This document shows, piece by piece, positions 15,410-24,450 of a stretch of 27,060 bases of DNA. Numbering within the stretch: position 1 is the stretch's first letter; each line of letters begins with the position of its first letter. Source of the DNA: Kingella pumchi (lineage in GTDB: Bacteria > Pseudomonadota > Gammaproteobacteria > Burkholderiales > Neisseriaceae); assembly GCF_022288825.1 (NCBI RefSeq), contig NZ_JAKOOW010000009.1:85660-112719 (forward strand), in the 5' to 3' direction. Under the pieces are notes generated by a model. That model made no database searches and was not told the DNA's origin. It saw only the letters and a program-made list of their open reading frames with translations. Position numbers and translations under genes: made by a program.

Positions 15410-15438
15410 AACGGCGGCGCTTGAGCCTGCAGCCGGCT

Positions 15439-15777
15439 TTATACGGCGGCTTCCGCGGTTTCGCCGGTGCGGATGCGGATGACTTCTTCTACCGGCAGGA
15501 TAAAGATTTTACCGTCGCCGATTTTGCCGGAACGGGCGGTTTCGATGATGGTTTCCACCGCCCGCTCGACCAGATCGTCGGCCAGCACCAGCTCGATTTT
15601 GACTTTGGGCAGGAAATCGACGGCGTATTCGGCACCGCGATAGACTTCGGTGTGGCCTTTCTGGCGGCCGAAACCTTTGACTTCGCTCACGGTCATGCCG
15701 GTGATGCCGATTTCGGTGAGTGCTTCACGTACATCGTCGAGTTTGAAGGGTTTGATGACGGCTTCGATTTTTTTCAT
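15439..15777 (-). CDS. glnB: Nitrogen regulatory protein PII
   Basis: The 112-residue protein is a typical PII signal protein. It begins MKKIEAVIKPFKLDDVREAL and has the T-loop GHTEVYRGAEYAVDFLPK with Tyr51, the residue uridylylated in proteobacteria, then the B-loop TARSGKIGDGKIF and the C-loop VEEVIRIRTGE. It senses 2-oxoglutarate, ATP/ADP and glutamine status, and passes this to partners such as glutamine synthetase adenylyltransferase. GlnB and GlnK cannot be separated with certainty; no amtB is adjacent, which favours glnB. No clear ribosome site is seen before ATG. It follows hupB behind a DUS hairpin. Confidence 0.95.
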   Translation of the reverse strand: MKKIEAVIKPFKLDDVREALTEIGITGMTVSEVKGFGRQKGHTEVYRGAEYAVDFLPKVKIELVLADDLVERAVETIIETARSGKIGDGKIFILPVEEVIRIRTGETAEAAV

Positions 15778-15804
15778 GGCGCTAAACGGTTGGTTTCAAA
15801 TGCA

Positions 15805-15836
15805 CAGGCAGCCTGAAAAGGTTTTCAGGCTGCCTG
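15805..15836 (-). terminator. DUS hairpin behind hupB
   Basis: CAGGCAGCCTGAAAA and its exact reverse complement are separated by 2 bases, making a 15-bp stem 17 bases after the hupB stop. It probably ends the hupB transcript, or attenuates reading into glnB. Confidence 0.8.
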
Positions 15837-15852
15837 ATGGGAAAGCGGCAGG

Positions 15853-16164
15853 TTATTTTTTGCCTTTTTTGGCCGGTGCTTTTTTGGCAGCGGGCGCGAG
15901 CGCGTCTTTCAGCGCTTTGCCGGGGGTAAATTTCGGCACGCGGGCGGCCGGAATCTGGATCGGCTCTTTGGTTTTGGGGTTCAGGCCTTGGCGGGCTGCA
16001 CGTTCGGCCACTTTGAAAGCGCCGAAGCCGACCAGCGAAATGCTGTCGCCGCCGTGCAGGGCTTCTTTCACTACTTCGGTAAAGGCATCCAGTGCTTTGC
16101 CGGCGTCGGCTTTGCTCAAACCAGCCTTCTGGGCGATGGCATCAACCAATTCGGATTTGTTCAT
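15853..16164 (-). CDS. hupB: DNA-binding protein HU
   Basis: The 103-residue protein has the HU/IHF fold: MNKSELVDAIAQKAGLSKADA, the GDSISLVGFGAFKV sheet, and the DNA-binding arm RAARQGLNPKTKEPIQIPA with the conserved Asn-Pro. It then adds about a dozen residues rich in Lys, Ala and Pro (APAAKKAPAKKGKK) beyond the usual 90-residue length. Such basic tails are found in some beta-proteobacterial HU proteins and probably add non-specific DNA contact. The lon-hupB order is the same as in E. coli. A strong sigma-70 promoter lies upstream and AAAGGGA sets the start. Confidence 0.95.
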   Translation of the reverse strand: MNKSELVDAIAQKAGLSKADAGKALDAFTEVVKEALHGGDSISLVGFGAFKVAERAARQGLNPKTKEPIQIPAARVPKFTPGKALKDALAPAAKKAPAKKGKK

Positions 16165-16254
16165 ATCAGTCCCTTTCTGTAAGGATAGATGGAGAAAAAG
16201 CGTGCCGACGCCCTTTTTTGGCGGGCTGCCGGTACCGTTTTGAAACTGCGCTGG

Positions 16255-16284
16255 GTTATATCAATTCTCAAATTGCGGTGTCAA
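16255..16284 (-). promoter_or_regulatory. Sigma-70 promoter of hupB
   Basis: On the minus strand TTGACA (16279-16284) and TATAAC (16255-16260) are separated by 18 bases, about 90 bases before the hupB start. The -35 box is a perfect match and the -10 box has one mismatch. This suits the high expression usual for HU. Confidence 0.85.
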
Positions 16285-16362
16285 GCAATAAATGCAGGGC
16301 GGCGGCTTTTTTTCCGCTTTGCCAGCCGCCTGCAGGCTTTATGCAACACTGGCGCGGTTTTT

Positions 16363-18810
<2,448 letters not shown>

Positions 18811-18879
18811 CGGAGTCTCGTGATGTTCGGGTTTGTTCGGTGCCGGCAAAGAGCGTTTGCCCCTGCCGGCGGTTCGCCC

Positions 18880-18909
18880 TAAATAGGGCGGAAGGCGGCG
18901 GATTTCAAG
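18880..18909 (-). promoter_or_regulatory. Heat-shock (sigma-32-type) promoter of lon
   Basis: Minus-strand CTTGAAA (18903-18909) and CCCTATTTA (18880-18888) are 14 bases apart. The first is the exact sigma-32 -35 box and the second differs by one base from CCCCATTTA. The -10 box lies within an inverted repeat, CGCCCTA-AA-TAGGGCG on the plus strand (18875-18890), which could also bind a regulator. Confidence 0.75.
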
Positions 18910-19103
18910 CGGGGATGCTTGGGGAGATGGTATTTTGCGGTTTAGGGGGGGCAGGCTGCCTGAAAATGTGGGATTCGGATACTTTATACGGCAGCTTTCA
19001 GGCAGGTTTTCTTAGCTGGACAAATAGTTTGAAGCAGCCTGAAAACAACAGGGCGGCGGTGGTTTGATGCGGTTTTAATTTTAAGGATTTTCATTTCCGT
19101 CGG

Positions 19104-19149
19104 CAAAAAAACTTCAGGCAGCCTGAAACGCTTTTCAGGCTGCCTGAAA
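19104..19149 (-). terminator. DUS hairpin with T-run
   Basis: Two uptake sequences in inverted orientation (19113-19128 and 19132-19149) form a stem of about 16 bp. On the minus strand they are followed by seven T residues. It lies just after the stop of the small membrane protein gene and is a full rho-independent terminator. Confidence 0.88.
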
Positions 19150-19167
19150 GGCAACGGGCTGCGGTGC

Positions 19168-19587
19168 TTAGCGCGGGCGGCCGCTGCGGCGTTTGGATTT
19201 GTTTTTCTGGCGCGCCATTTCCTGATTGGCGGCCTGTTTGCTGATGCGCTCGCTCAGGCGGCGTTCGGCTTCCTGCTCGGAGCAGTTCATCGCTTTGCTG
19301 GCGATGAAAACCGCGTCTTTGCGCGCCTGGCCGCCGGTGAAGTACATGCGGCGCAGGTCGGCGGGGTGGATTTTGCCGGCTTTGAGGTCGATGTTGAAAC
19401 GGGCGGCGCTGTCGATCAGCTTTTTCTGCTTCCAGTACATAAAGCCGGTGGCGCCGCCGACGGCGCCGGCCACCAAGCCGACCCCGCTCAAAAGCGCCCA
19501 ATACCAGCTGGCTCCGAGTAGGTAGGCGACCATGGCAATAAAGGCGGCCATGGCAAACCAAACGATAAAGATGCGGGTTCTGTCCAT
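19168..19587 (-). CDS. Uncharacterised small membrane protein with basic tail
   Basis: The 139-residue protein has two hydrophobic segments (about 6-24 and 29-50), the second Gly-rich (LLSGVGLVAGAVGGATGF), followed by a cytoplasmic-looking domain. That domain has FNIDLKAGKIHPADLRRMYF and DAVFIASKAMNCSEQEAERRL, and ends in a strongly basic tail KNKSKRRSGRPR. No family is recognised. The tail could bind nucleic acid or acidic lipid. AAGGA before ATG supports the start. It follows holA with a DUS hairpin between, and has its own terminator. Function unknown. Confidence 0.8.
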   Translation of the reverse strand: MDRTRIFIVWFAMAAFIAMVAYLLGASWYWALLSGVGLVAGAVGGATGFMYWKQKKLIDSAARFNIDLKAGKIHPADLRRMYFTGGQARKDAVFIASKAMNCSEQEAERRLSERISKQAANQEMARQKNKSKRRSGRPR

Positions 19588-19616
19588 AATGGGGTTCCTT
19601 GTTAAATCATGGTAAG

Positions 19617-19645
19617 GGCAGCCTGAAAACGGTTTTCAGGCTGCC
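19617..19645 (-). terminator. DUS hairpin overlapping the holA stop codon
   Basis: GGCAGCCTGAAAAC and its reverse complement are adjacent with almost no loop. The TGA of holA lies inside the first copy. No T-run follows, so termination may be partial and the downstream membrane protein gene may be co-transcribed. Confidence 0.6.
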
Positions 19646-20628
19646 AAACGGGCAATCAGCCGCTTGATGCCGTCCCAGGCGTCGCCGTCTTCGGCGCCTT
19701 TGATCTGGCGGTCGATGCGGGCGCATTCCTGCAGCGCGGCGGTAAGGCGGGCAGGGCTGATGCGGGCGGCGGCGGGCGGGGCGCTGTGCTGCTTGTCGCC
19801 CCACAGGCGCAATTCGTTGCGCACGCTCTGCACGCTGCGCCCCTGCTTGAGCGCGGCCGAGAGCCGGATCAGGGTGCGGATGTCTTCGCTGAGCGACCAC
19901 AACAGCAAAACCGGCTCTTCGCCTTCGGCCTGCAGGCTTTCGAGCAGTTGGGCGCTGCGGCGGATGTCGCCACGCATCCAGGCCGAGGAAAGCTGGAAAA
20001 CGTCGAAACGGGCGACGTTGGCCACTGCGTTTTCCGCTTCGGCCAGCGTCAGCAGATGGCCTTTGGGGTAGAGCAGGGCGAGTTTGTCGATTTCCTGCGC
20101 TGCCGCCAGCAGATTGCCTTCCACGCGCGAAGCAAACAGCGACAGCGCTTCGCCGTCGATATCCAGATCGCGCGCGTTCAGACGGCGGCGTATCCAGGCG
20201 GGCAGCTCGGCGGCGCCGACGGGCTTGGCTTCGTAAACCGTGCCGTTTTTGGCGCAGGCGGCGAACCATTTGCTCTGCTGCTGGCTGCGCTCGAGCTTGG
20301 GCATAACGATGACGGTCAGGGTATCCGGCGGCGGGTTTTGCGCCAGCTCCAGCAGCACGTCGCCGCCGGCTTTGCCGGGCTTGCCGTTGGGAACGTGAAT
20401 TTCCAGCAGCTTCAAATCGGCAAACAGCCCGCTGCTGGCGGCGGCGCCGAGGATGTCTTTCCAGTTGAACTGCGGATCTTCGCTGCTGTAGCGCTCGCGG
20501 TTGAGATAGCCCTGCTCGCGGGTGGCGGCGCGCAGGGCGTCGAGCGCTTCGATGCGCAGCAGGTCTTCTTCGCCGTGCAGCAGGTAAAGCGGCTTCAAAG
20601 GGGCGTTCAGGCTGCCTGAAAATGCCAT
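19636..20628 (-). CDS. holA: DNA polymerase III delta subunit
   Basis: I place the start at MAFSGSLNAPLKPLYLLHGEE (330 residues), discarding 26 upstream codons that overlap the end of lptE. Family features are PLYLLHGEEDLLRIEALDALR, then NTLTVIVMPKLERS-like and KNGTVYEAKPVGAAELPAWI stretches, the domain II block ALSLFASRVEGNLLAAAQEIDKL, and the C-terminal RFDVFQLSSAWMRGD. It is the clamp-loader subunit that opens the beta clamp. The start is 9 bases after the lptE stop, and lptE-holA is a common proteobacterial pair. One DUS lies at the very start of the frame and another supplies the stop, leaving -RLAA. Confidence 0.93.
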   Translation of the reverse strand: MAFSGSLNAPLKPLYLLHGEEDLLRIEALDALRAATREQGYLNRERYSSEDPQFNWKDILGAAASSGLFADLKLLEIHVPNGKPGKAGGDVLLELAQNPPPDTLTVIVMPKLERSQQQSKWFAACAKNGTVYEAKPVGAAELPAWIRRRLNARDLDIDGEALSLFASRVEGNLLAAAQEIDKLALLYPKGHLLTLAEAENAVANVARFDVFQLSSAWMRGDIRRSAQLLESLQAEGEEPVLLLWSLSEDIRTLIRLSAALKQGRSVQSVRNELRLWGDKQHSAPPAAARISPARLTAALQECARIDRQIKGAEDGDAWDGIKRLIARLAA

Positions 20629-20636
20629 GTCCGCCC

Positions 20637-21113
20637 CTATTCGGCTTTCAGAAAGCGCAGGCGGTAAACAATCTGCTCGGCGGCATCGGCCTGCATTTCT
20701 TTCCACACGGTCTGCTCTTCTTCCTGCTTGCCCAACACCATGCTGTCGGCGTAGGGCAGGGTGCGGCGCACTTCGACTTCAATCGGCGCGCCCCACGGCT
20801 GGCCGTTGCGGTAGGCCTGCGCCGACACTTTCAGCGACAGCAGGTATTCGTTGAGCTTGGCGGCGCGGGTGATGGTGTAGATGTCTTTTTTGCTGTCGAT
20901 ATTGACGATTTCCAAATCCGCCTGCGCGTGGGCGGCGGCAACCGGCAGCGCGTCGGCATGGCGCAGCGCGTCTTCCAGCGGCTGCTGCAGCGAGTTGCCG
21001 GCAACATGCCAGGCGCGTACCGGCAGCGAACCGCCCAGCAGGCGGCCTTTGGGTTGGAAGCCGCAGGCGGCCAGAAGCAGCGCGGCAAAGAGAGCGAAAA
21101 TTCTGATGGTCAT
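20637..21113 (-). CDS. lptE: LPS-assembly lipoprotein LptE
   Basis: The start is MTIRIFALFAALLLAACGFQ: a lipoprotein signal peptide with lipobox LAAC and Cys17, after which GFQPKG is the typical LptE opening. The much longer open frame upstream is a shadow of bioA. The 158-residue protein continues with LPVRAWHVAGNSLQQPLEDALR, KDIYTITRAAKLNEYLLSL and ADSMVLGKQEEEQTVWKEMQ, and ends YRLRFLKAE. LptE plugs the LptD barrel and helps insert LPS in the outer leaflet. It leads the lptE-holA unit and diverges from bioA. Confidence 0.93.
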   Translation of the reverse strand: MTIRIFALFAALLLAACGFQPKGRLLGGSLPVRAWHVAGNSLQQPLEDALRHADALPVAAAHAQADLEIVNIDSKKDIYTITRAAKLNEYLLSLKVSAQAYRNGQPWGAPIEVEVRRTLPYADSMVLGKQEEEQTVWKEMQADAAEQIVYRLRFLKAE

Positions 21114-21167
21114 AAGTTTTGCAGGCGCTCGGGCGCCGGTTGTGCCGCGAAAGCGGCGGCGGTGTGT

Positions 21168-21191
21168 ATTATAGCGGAAAGACTCTATAAT
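21168..21191. promoter_or_regulatory. Divergent -10 boxes between lptE and bioA
   Basis: TATAAT occurs on the plus strand at 21186-21191 (towards bioA) and on the minus strand at 21168-21173 (towards lptE). Neither has a good -35 box at the usual distance. Just downstream, plus-strand GTTAACAA (21213-21220) matches one arm of a BirA-type biotin operator, but a matching opposite arm is not seen. Confidence 0.45.
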
Positions 21192-21269
21192 TGCTGGTTT
21201 GGGTTGGAATGCGTTAACAAACGTTAGCACGATTGCGCGGCTTTCAGGCTGCCTGAAACGGAGAACATT

Positions 21270-22580
21270 ATGGATTGGAACACGCTGGCGGAAATCGACC
21301 GCCGTCACATCTGGCACCCGTATGCCACCATCCCCAACCGCCTGCCGGTGTATCCGGTTGCGCGGGCGCAGGGCTGCACGCTCGAATTGGCCGACGGCCG
21401 CCGCCTGATCGACGGCATGTCTTCGTGGTGGGCGGCGCTGCACGGCTACAACCATCCGCGGCTCAACCGCGCTGCCGCCGCCCAGCTGGAAAACATGAGC
21501 CATGTGATGTTTGGCGGCCTGACCCACGAACCGGCGGTGCGGCTGACGCAGGCGCTGCTCGACATCCTGCCCGCGCCGCTGAACCGCGTGTTTTATACCG
21601 ACAGCGGCTCGGTGGCGGTGGAAGTGGCGATGAAAATGGCGCTGCAGTACCAAAGAGCCGTCGGGCAGCCTGAAAGCCGCTGCCGCTTCGCCGCCGTGCG
21701 CGCCGGCTATCATGGCGACACCTGGCACGCGATGTCGGTGTGCGGCCCGGAAACCGGCATCCACAGCCTGTTTGCCGCCGGATTGCCGCTGCAGTATTTC
21801 CTGCCGCAGCCGGCCAGCCCCTTTCACGGCGAATGGCAGCCTGAAAGCATCGCGCCGCTGGCCGATCTGCTGGCGCAAAAGCACCACGAAATCGCCGGCC
21901 TGATACTCGAACCCATCGTGCAGGGCGCCGGCGGCATGTATTTCTACCACCCCGAATACCTGCGCCGCGCCCGCGAATTGTGCGACCATTACGGCGTGGC
22001 GCTGATATTCGACGAAATCGCCACCGGGTTTGGCCGTAGCGGCAAAATGTTTGCGCTCGAACACGCCGGCGTGGTGCCCGACATCATCACCCTGGGCAAG
22101 GGGCTGACCGGCGGCTATCTCACGCTGGCCGCCGCCGTCTGCCACGAGCGCATCGCCCAAGCCATCGACGAGAGCGACCATCCCTGGCTGATGCACGGCC
22201 CCACCTTTATGGCCAACCCGTTAGCCTGCGCGGTGGCCGCCGAAAGCCTGGCCATGCTGCGCGAAAGCCCGTGGCAAGAGCGGGTGGCGCAAATCGAAAG
22301 CATGATGCGCGACGGGCTGGCCGCCGCCGCCGGCTGGCGCTGCGTGCGCGAAGTGCGCGTGCTCGGCGCCATCGGCGTGCTGGAAATGCACGCGCCGGTG
22401 CCAACCGCCACCCTGCAGCCGCGGCTGGTCGATAAAGGCGTGTGGGTGCGCCCCTTCGGCAATATGGTTTACCTGATGCCGCCCTTTGTGATTTCCGCCG
22501 ACGAATTGCAGTTTCTCGTCCGCCAGACGCTGGCGGCGGTTGCCGAAGAATACGGCGAAGAGTGGACGCCGGCAGCCTGA
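21270..22580 (+). CDS. bioA: Adenosylmethionine-8-amino-7-oxononanoate aminotransferase
   Basis: The 436-residue PLP enzyme converts KAPA to DAPA using S-adenosylmethionine, the antepenultimate step of biotin synthesis. It begins with the family pattern RRHIWHPYAT. Trp52 in GMSSWWAALHGYNHP, DSGSVAVEVA (111-120), GYHGDTWHAMSVCG, and FDEIATGFGRSG with Asp248 are conserved. LGKGLTGGY holds the PLP lysine, Lys277. CGGAG before ATG supports the start. Two DUS copies are read as Gln-Pro-Glu (about 133-135 and 190-192) and a third provides the stop, leaving -TPAA. Confidence 0.97.
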   Translation: MDWNTLAEIDRRHIWHPYATIPNRLPVYPVARAQGCTLELADGRRLIDGMSSWWAALHGYNHPRLNRAAAAQLENMSHVMFGGLTHEPAVRLTQALLDILPAPLNRVFYTDSGSVAVEVAMKMALQYQRAVGQPESRCRFAAVRAGYHGDTWHAMSVCGPETGIHSLFAAGLPLQYFLPQPASPFHGEWQPESIAPLADLLAQKHHEIAGLILEPIVQGAGGMYFYHPEYLRRARELCDHYGVALIFDEIATGFGRSGKMFALEHAGVVPDIITLGKGLTGGYLTLAAAVCHERIAQAIDESDHPWLMHGPTFMANPLACAVAAESLAMLRESPWQERVAQIESMMRDGLAAAAGWRCVREVRVLGAIGVLEMHAPVPTATLQPRLVDKGVWVRPFGNMVYLMPPFVISADELQFLVRQTLAAVAEEYGEEWTPAA

Positions 22581-22607
22581 AAATATCCGCAGCGTTTTCA
22601 GGCTGCC
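22571..22607 (+). terminator. DUS hairpin overlapping the bioA stop codon
   Basis: GGCAGCCTGAAAA and TTTTCAGGCTGCC are separated by 11 bases. The stem begins inside bioA, with TGA in its left arm. No T-run follows directly. Confidence 0.65.
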
Positions 22608-22615
22608 CCAACACC

Positions 22616-22683
22616 AAGCAGCCTGAAAAACGCCTGCTATCCCTTTGTTGATTGCTTCCCCATCTTTTCAGACTGCTTTTTTT
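22616..22683 (+). terminator. Imperfect DUS hairpin with T-run between bioA and bioD
   Basis: AAGCAGCCTGAAAA (22616-22629) can pair, with one mismatch, with TTTTCAGACTGCTT (22665-22678), followed by seven T residues. The right arm is a degenerate DUS. The 35-base loop is long, so termination may be weak. It suggests bioA and bioD are not simply one transcript. Confidence 0.45.
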
Positions 22684-22730
22684 CAGGCAGCCTGAAAGGG
22701 CGAAAGCAGCCTGAAAACGGAATCCCGAAT

Positions 22731-23381
22731 ATGAATCCCAAGCCAAGCGTTTATTTTGTCAGCGGCATCGACACCGGCGTCGGCAAAACCGTCGCCACCG
22801 GCATTTACGCCCGCGAACTGGCGGCGCAGGGGCGGCGCGTCAGCACCCAGAAAGTGGTGCAGACCGGCTGCAGCGGCATCGCCGAAGACATACTCGTCCA
22901 CCGCCTGCTGCAAAACCAGGGGCTCACCCGCCACGACCACAGCGGCGCCAGCTGCCCCTACGTTTTTTCCTACCCCTGCTCGCCGCATCTGGCCGCCGAA
23001 CGCGAAGGCCGCGAAATCAGCCCCGTCCGCATCGACGCCGCCACCGCCCATATGCTGAAAGACTACGACACCATCCTGCTCGAAGGCGCCGGCGGCCTGA
23101 TGGTGCCGCTCACCCGCAACCTGACTCTGCTCGACTTTGCCGCCGAGCGCGGCTACCCGCTGGTGCTGGTCAGCAACGGCCGGCTCGGCAGCATCAACCA
23201 CACCCTGCTCAGCCTGCACGCCGCCCGCAGCGCCGGCCTGCCGGTGCAGCGCCTGATTTTCAACCGCTACCCCGAGACCGATGCCGCCATCACCGCCGAA
23301 ACCGAACGCTATCTGCGCGACTACCTGCGCCGGCATTTCCCGCAGGCCGAATGGTCGGTGCTGGAACGCATCGGCAACTGA
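22731..23381 (+). CDS. bioD: Dethiobiotin synthetase
   Basis: The 216-residue ATP-dependent ligase closes the ureido ring of dethiobiotin, the step after BioA. The P-loop is GIDTGVGKT (residues 12-20). STQKVVQTGC carries the conserved Lys, LLEGAGGLMVPL is the second signature, and LVSNGRLGSINHTLLSL the region near the nucleotide base. The BioA-type SPHLAAE block (residues about 84-90) is also typical. It lies 150 bases after bioA in the same direction; the gap contains five DUS or near copies. Both bio genes show many C-ending codons compared with the phage region. Confidence 0.96.
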   Translation: MNPKPSVYFVSGIDTGVGKTVATGIYARELAAQGRRVSTQKVVQTGCSGIAEDILVHRLLQNQGLTRHDHSGASCPYVFSYPCSPHLAAEREGREISPVRIDAATAHMLKDYDTILLEGAGGLMVPLTRNLTLLDFAAERGYPLVLVSNGRLGSINHTLLSLHAARSAGLPVQRLIFNRYPETDAAITAETERYLRDYLRRHFPQAEWSVLERIGN

Positions 23382-23410
23382 TGCGGCAGCCTGAAAAGCG
23401 CGCGGCAAAA

Positions 23411-23447
23411 AGCAGCCTGAAAGCCCAGTTGGTGCTTTCAGGCTGCT
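23411..23447. terminator. DUS hairpin between bioD and dtd
   Basis: AGCAGCCTGAAAGC and its exact reverse complement (14 bp) are separated by 9 bases. It lies 30 bases after bioD and probably ends that transcript. Confidence 0.75.
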
Positions 23448-23529
23448 TTGGCGTGCGGGTGTTTGAAAAGCGGAGACGGTTGGAATGGAAAGTGCGGCTG
23501 CTGTCCGAAGCGTAAAGACCGTGGCGGCA

Positions 23530-23567
23530 GGCAGCCTGAAAAGCGCTCCCAAGCCTTTCAGGCTGCC
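23530..23567. terminator. Second DUS hairpin between bioD and dtd
   Basis: GGCAGCCTGAAAAG (23530-23543) faces CTTTCAGGCTGCC (23555-23567). It lies beyond the dtd stop on the minus strand, after a further single DUS at 23579-23590, and probably ends the dtd transcript. Confidence 0.7.
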
Positions 23568-23591
23568 ATTGCGGGCAAGGCAGCCTGAAAA

Positions 23592-24026
23592 TCAGACCTG
23601 CAGCCAGAAAGTTACCGGCCCGTCGTTTTGCAGGCTGACCTGCATTTCGGCACCGAAGCGGCCGGTAGCGGTGGGCAGGCGCTCGGCGGCGCGGTGGTGA
23701 AAGCGCTGATAGAGGTGCTCGGCGCTCTGCGGTTCGGCGGCGGACGAAAAGCTCGGGCGCAGGCCTTTGGCAGTGTCGGCGGCGAGGGTGAACTGGGAAA
23801 CCACCAGCAGGCTGCCGCCGGCCTGGCAGACGTTGAGGTTCATTTTGCCGTCTGCATCGGAGAACACGCGGTAGTTCAGCACTTTGTCGAGCAGTTTGTC
23901 GCAGCGCGCATCGTCGTCGCCGCGTTCGACGCCGAGCAAAACCAGCAGGCCGCGGCCGATTTCGCCGACGGTTTGGCCACCGGTTTCGACTTTGGCACGG
24001 GCTACGCGTTGGATCAGGGCAATCAT
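23592..24026 (-). CDS. dtd: D-aminoacyl-tRNA deacylase
   Basis: The 144-residue protein is DTD, which hydrolyses D-amino acids and mischarged Gly from tRNA. It begins MIALIQRVARAKVETGG and carries both active-site signatures: SQFTLAAD (residues 77-84) followed by KGLRPSF, and NDGPVTFWLQV at the C-terminus with the cross-subunit Gly-Pro cis motif. The length is usual for the family. It is separated from hpf upstream by a DUS terminator, so it is probably transcribed alone, from a promoter I could not identify. Confidence 0.96.
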   Translation of the reverse strand: MIALIQRVARAKVETGGQTVGEIGRGLLVLLGVERGDDDARCDKLLDKVLNYRVFSDADGKMNLNVCQAGGSLLVVSQFTLAADTAKGLRPSFSSAAEPQSAEHLYQRFHHRAAERLPTATGRFGAEMQVSLQNDGPVTFWLQV

Positions 24027-24062
24027 GGTTTACTTTCGTGTCGGGTAAAGGGATGGCAATGC

Positions 24063-24097
24063 AAAAGGCAGCCTGAAAAGCGTTTCAGGCTGCCTTT
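24063..24097 (-). terminator. DUS terminator after hpf
   Basis: GGCAGCCTGAAA (24067-24078) and TTTCAGGCTGCC (24083-24094) lie in inverted orientation, with A/T bases extending the stem on both sides. On the minus strand the hairpin is followed by a short T-run. It closes the lptB-rpoN-hpf unit. Confidence 0.82.
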
Positions 24098-24105
24098 GGG
24101 GGCGT

Positions 24106-24399
24106 TTATCTTACGCTGCGGCTTTTCTCTTTGTATTGGAGAACGGCGCGGTCGAGTTTGTCGGCCAAAACATCAATGGCAGCGTACATGTTTTCCGGTT
24201 CCTGCGCTTCCACATGAAGGTCTTTGCCGGACAAATGGAGCTGGGCGGCGGCTTTGTGGCCGTTTTTTTCCTGCGACAGCGTAACGGTGGCGGAAATGAT
24301 GCCGTCGCTGTGGCGCTGGATACGCTCCAATTTGTCTGCAACTCGGTTTCGCACGGCTTCGGTAACGTCGAAGTTCAAACCGGTGATTTTCAGATTCAT
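24106..24399 (-). CDS. hpf: Ribosome hibernation promoting factor (short form)
   Basis: GGAG eight bases upstream selects the ATG of MNLKITGLNFDVTEAV rather than the GTG three codons earlier. The 97-residue protein has the HPF/YfiA fold: VRNRVADKLERIQRH, then ISATVTLSQEKNGHKAAAQLHLSGKDLHVEAQ and MYAAIDVLADKLDRAVLQYKEK, each typical of the family. It binds the 30S decoding centre and helps form inactive 100S ribosomes in stationary phase. It follows rpoN after 51 bases with a DUS, the common rpoN-hpf arrangement. Confidence 0.95.
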   Translation of the reverse strand: MNLKITGLNFDVTEAVRNRVADKLERIQRHSDGIISATVTLSQEKNGHKAAAQLHLSGKDLHVEAQEPENMYAAIDVLADKLDRAVLQYKEKSRSVR

Positions 24400-24450
24400 G
24401 ATGCTCACTCCTATACGGGGTTGAAGGCTGCCTGAAAGGGCAGAGGGAAA

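Larger units (their letters stand above)
14920..15438. other. Prophage-host border without genes; AT-rich core
   Basis: After the phage terminator come a T-rich stretch, a GCGGG/CCCGC stem-loop near 15021-15037, a perfect palindrome GCAAGCGCTTGC at 15103-15114, and a clearly AT-rich core (about 15120-15345). A hairpin CGGCAAA/TTTGCCG at 15336-15371 precedes the DUS pair of glnB. A weak plus-strand promoter-like pair (TTAATA, 18 bases, TACTAT) lies near 15265-15295. I find no convincing coding frame and no tRNA gene. The attachment site, or the scar of a deletion, should lie here. A small RNA cannot be excluded. Confidence 0.5.
18811..19167. other. Spacer upstream of lon, no gene
   Basis: It holds the lon heat-shock promoter, scattered DUS copies and half copies (about 18953, 19000, 19034), and the terminator of the next minus-strand gene at 19104-19149. 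I see no coding frame with a ribosome site in the rest. Confidence 0.7.

Noticed and set aside
14960..15438. Search for a tRNA gene as an integration target
   Set aside because: No cloverleaf-like arms or T-loop consensus seen by eye.
21114..22196. Long upstream extension of the lptE frame
   Set aside because: The extra residues are antisense to bioA, and LptE has a clear lipoprotein signal peptide at the internal start.
22571..23590. Regularly recurring short repeats, considered as a CRISPR array
   Set aside because: The repeats are uptake sequences in both orientations with irregular spacing, also found throughout the window.
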